The notes beneath the pieces are model-generated. The model ran no database searches and was not told the origin of the DNA. It saw only the letters and a list, made by a program, of their open reading frames with translations. DNA of 64,000 bases from Myxococcota bacterium (lineage in GTDB: Bacteria; Myxococcota_A; Polyangia; Polyangiales; JANWZI01), in contig JANWZI010000004.1 of the NCBI GenBank assembly GCA_025054695.1, forward strand, positions 37,311 through 101,310, read 5' to 3'. This document shows positions 62,340 to 64,000 of this stretch, in pieces (the first letter of the stretch is position 1; every line of letters starts with the position of its first letter). A program made the translations under genes and the position numbers.

Positions 62340-64000
62340 ATGTCGTCGCGCCCGCCTCTCCGATCCGTCACCGCCGTCCACGGCCCAGCCGTCGTGCCCG
62401 TCCTTCTCGCCGCCCTCGTGTGCGGTGCAGGCTGCGCGGAGGGAGGCGACCATCGCCCTCCTCCGGCCGGGGGCGACGCAGCCCGGGATGCGGCAGGCGA
62501 GGGGGGCTCGGACGCCGGACGGCCGTGCCGGAGCGACGAGGACTGCCCCGACGACGGCGTGTACTGCAACGGCGGATCGGCATGCCGCGAGGGCATCTGC
62601 GTCCCGACCGAGCCGCCCAGCTGCAACGACGGGGTCGGCTGTACGCGCGACGAGTGCCTCGCGGCGACCGACGCGTGCCAGAACACGCCGGTCGATTCCG
62701 CCTGTCCCGCCGGGACACGTTGCTTCGCAGGGTCCGGATGCATGGTGGCACCCGCTTGTGAGTTCGACTCGGATTGCGCGTCGGACGGCGTCGTCTGCAA
62801 CGGCGACGAGGTGTGCGTCGACGGCATGTGCCGCAGCCCGGGGACGCGCCCGTGCACCACGGAGAACTCGTGTGCCGTGGCCGAATGCGTCGAGGCGCGC
62901 GGCGGCTGCGTCGAGACGGTGCCGGAGGACGTGCGCTCCAATCCCATGCGTTGTGGAACGGGAACCGACGATTGCGTCGTGTGCCCCGCGCCTCCCGACG
63001 GCAGCCACCAGCGTGCGGTCTGTCGCGAAGGGCGATGCGGCTTGGAGTGCGAGGCCGGCTGGGGTGACGCCGACGCCGACCCGTCCAATGGGTGCGAGTG
63101 CGCAATCCGCGGCGCCGACGACGTGCCGGATCCGGATTTCGTCGATTCCAATTGCGACGGCATCGACGGCGACGTCGCCATCGGGGTCTTCGTCGCACCT
63201 GCCGCGGCCGGGGGCAACGACGCCCATCCGGGCACGCGCGATCGCCCCGTCGCGACGCTCGCCCGCGCGATCGAGATCGCGCGAACGGCAGGGCGCGCGC
63301 GGCGCGAGGTCTACGTCTCGGCGGGCACGTACCCAGGGCCGCTGCGCCTCGAAAGCGGCGTCAGTCTGTACGGAGGATACGACGCGAGCCGGCGGTGGCG
63401 CCGCGATCGAACGACGGCGAGCGAGATCCGCGGCGGCACGACGGCCGTGCTGGGCGACGGATTGACCGCCGACCTCGAATTGCAATTGTTGCACGTTCAA
63501 TCGGACGCGGCGACCGAGGCGGGCGACAGCAGCTACGGCATCCGCATCGTCAACTCGACCGCGCTCGTCACGATGCGGCTGCTGACCGTCCGTTCCAGCG
63601 CGGGCGCCGCCGGCGCCGACGGGCCGTCGGGACGCGACGGCGAGAATGGAAGCGATGGAGCGCGCGGACACGACGGATGCAACGGCTGCAGCGGTTTCCC
63701 CTGCCCGGTGGGAACGTGCACCGTGGGCGGCGCGTCGGCCTGCGCGCGCGGCGGGGACGGCGGCACGGGCGGTTACGAGGGCGAATCGGGGCGCAACGGC
63801 TCAAACGGCGCCGATGGATCGGTGAGTGGACGCGGCGGCGCAGGAGGCGGAGGGGGTGCCGCGGCCCCGATCTGCTTCGAACGCTCGCAGCAAGGTCAGG
63901 CCGGACACAGCGGCGGTGCTGGGACCGATGGCGCCAACGCCCCCGCGCCGACTTCTGCGCTCGGCAGCGTCATAGCGGGCCGGTACGTGCCGCCCGTCTC
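62340..64000 (+). CDS. Cys-rich lipoprotein with DUF1565/parallel-beta-helix-like and collagen-like segments, 3'-truncated
   Basis: This frame is open to the window edge and so is missing from the ORF track. ATG (MSSRPPLRSVTAVHGPAVVPVLLAALVCGAGC) gives a signal peptide with lipobox VCGAGC. A Cys-rich part follows (CRSDEDCPDDGVYC, CNGDEVCVDGMC, GCECAIRGADD). Next come a DUF1565-like start of a right-handed beta-helix (GNDAHPGTRDRPVATLARAIEIA, VYVSAGTYPG, SLYGGYDAS) and Gly-rich collagen-like triplets (GADGPSGRDGENGSDGARG). It is a surface protein typical of the lineage; the function is unknown. It is divergent from metK. Confidence 0.85.
   Translation, partial: MSSRPPLRSVTAVHGPAVVPVLLAALVCGAGCAEGGDHRPPPAGGDAARDAAGEGGSDAGRPCRSDEDCPDDGVYCNGGSACREGICVPTEPPSCNDGVGCTRDECLAATDACQNTPVDSACPAGTRCFAGSGCMVAPACEFDSDCASDGVVCNGDEVCVDGMCRSPGTRPCTTENSCAVAECVEARGGCVETVPEDVRSNPMRCGTGTDDCVVCPAPPDGSHQRAVCREGRCGLECEAGWGDADADPSNGCECAIRGADDVPDPDFVDSNCDGIDGDVAIGVFVAPAAAGGNDAHPGTRDRPVATLARAIEIARTAGRARREVYVSAGTYPGPLRLESGVSLYGGYDASRRWRRDRTTASEIRGGTTAVLGDGLTADLELQLLHVQSDAATEAGDSSYGIRIVNSTALVTMRLLTVRSSAGAAGADGPSGRDGENGSDGARGHDGCNGCSGFPCPVGTCTVGGASACARGGDGGTGGYEGESGRNGSNGADGSVSGRGGAGGGGGAAAPICFERSQQGQAGHSGGAGTDGANAPAPTSALGSVIAGRYVPPV

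Noticed and set aside
62344-63671. Minus-strand ORFs (449 and 302 codons) opposite the Cys-rich lipoprotein
   Set aside because: These are shadows: the plus-strand frame is open to the window edge and carries a signal peptide, lipobox and Cys repeats.
1-64000. tRNA or rRNA genes and insertion sequences
   Set aside because: No T-loop-like GGTTCGAATCC in a cloverleaf context, no rRNA signature sequence, and no transposase motif or flanking inverted repeats were found by reading. A tRNAscan and ISfinder search should confirm this.

Overview
The window is about 70% G+C and reads as a chromosome segment from a myxobacterium-like organism (Myxococcota, probably Polyangiales/Sandaracinaceae-like; the taxon is inferred). 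The reasons are a GltJ/AgmX-type zinc-ribbon/GYF/TonB-like protein, MYXO-CTERM-like sorting tails, MopE-type metal-binding repeats, Cys-rich lipoproteins, PilZ, HEAT and TPR proteins, and a HEAT-CheR fusion. Most genes are tightly packed, and ATGA/GTGA stop-start overlaps are very common. I saw no tRNA, rRNA, CRISPR array or insertion sequence.

Left part (1-8.6 kb): a truncated zinc-ribbon membrane protein, a DUF482/GNAT-like acyltransferase, a small lipoprotein coupled to an M23 peptidase, a GltJ-like protein, a serine/threonine kinase fragment, and ATP sulfurylase (sat).

Defence island (8.98-24.5 kb, all minus strand), in transcription order: SNF2/DUF3883 helicase, AAA ATPase, TOPRIM-like protein, rmuC, a DUF1156 adenine methyltransferase, a DUF499 ATPase, and a VWA lipoprotein. 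It looks decayed. The helicase has one frameshift, and the methyltransferase has an in-frame TAG plus a frameshift. Between the TOPRIM gene and rmuC lie a second, truncated methyltransferase 5' end and a DUF3883-like scrap.

Housekeeping and signalling (24.6-41.7 kb): rpmI-rplT-pheS-pheT, an envelope protein, receiver and GAF proteins, a six-gene chemosensory operon (cheY, cheA, two cheW, HEAT-cheR, cheB) without any chemoreceptor, gpmI, and tsaD. Between gpmI and tsaD is an orphan plus-strand transcription unit: a promoter, a bulged hairpin and a textbook intrinsic terminator. It is a candidate small RNA about 120 nt long.

Right part (41.8-64 kb): a pseudo-receiver/J-like protein coupled to a hydrolase-like lipoprotein, two PilZ proteins, rarA, a glycosyltransferase, cstA, an SDR, TPR and HEAT proteins, a methyltransferase, a Cys-rich MYXO-CTERM protein coupled to an OmpA-family protein, a RES/Xre toxin-antitoxin pair, metK with a good sigma70-like promoter, and a truncated Cys-rich lipoprotein gene missing from the ORF track because it runs off the end.

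The most striking window-wide signal is a family of seven hexanucleotide arrays (consensus GAGYCC, or GGRCTC on the other strand). They lie between genes and mostly start just past a stop codon. The hexamer has no stop codon in any frame, so the arrays generate many spurious long ORFs. One of them has apparently been read into the C-terminus of the DUF499 gene.
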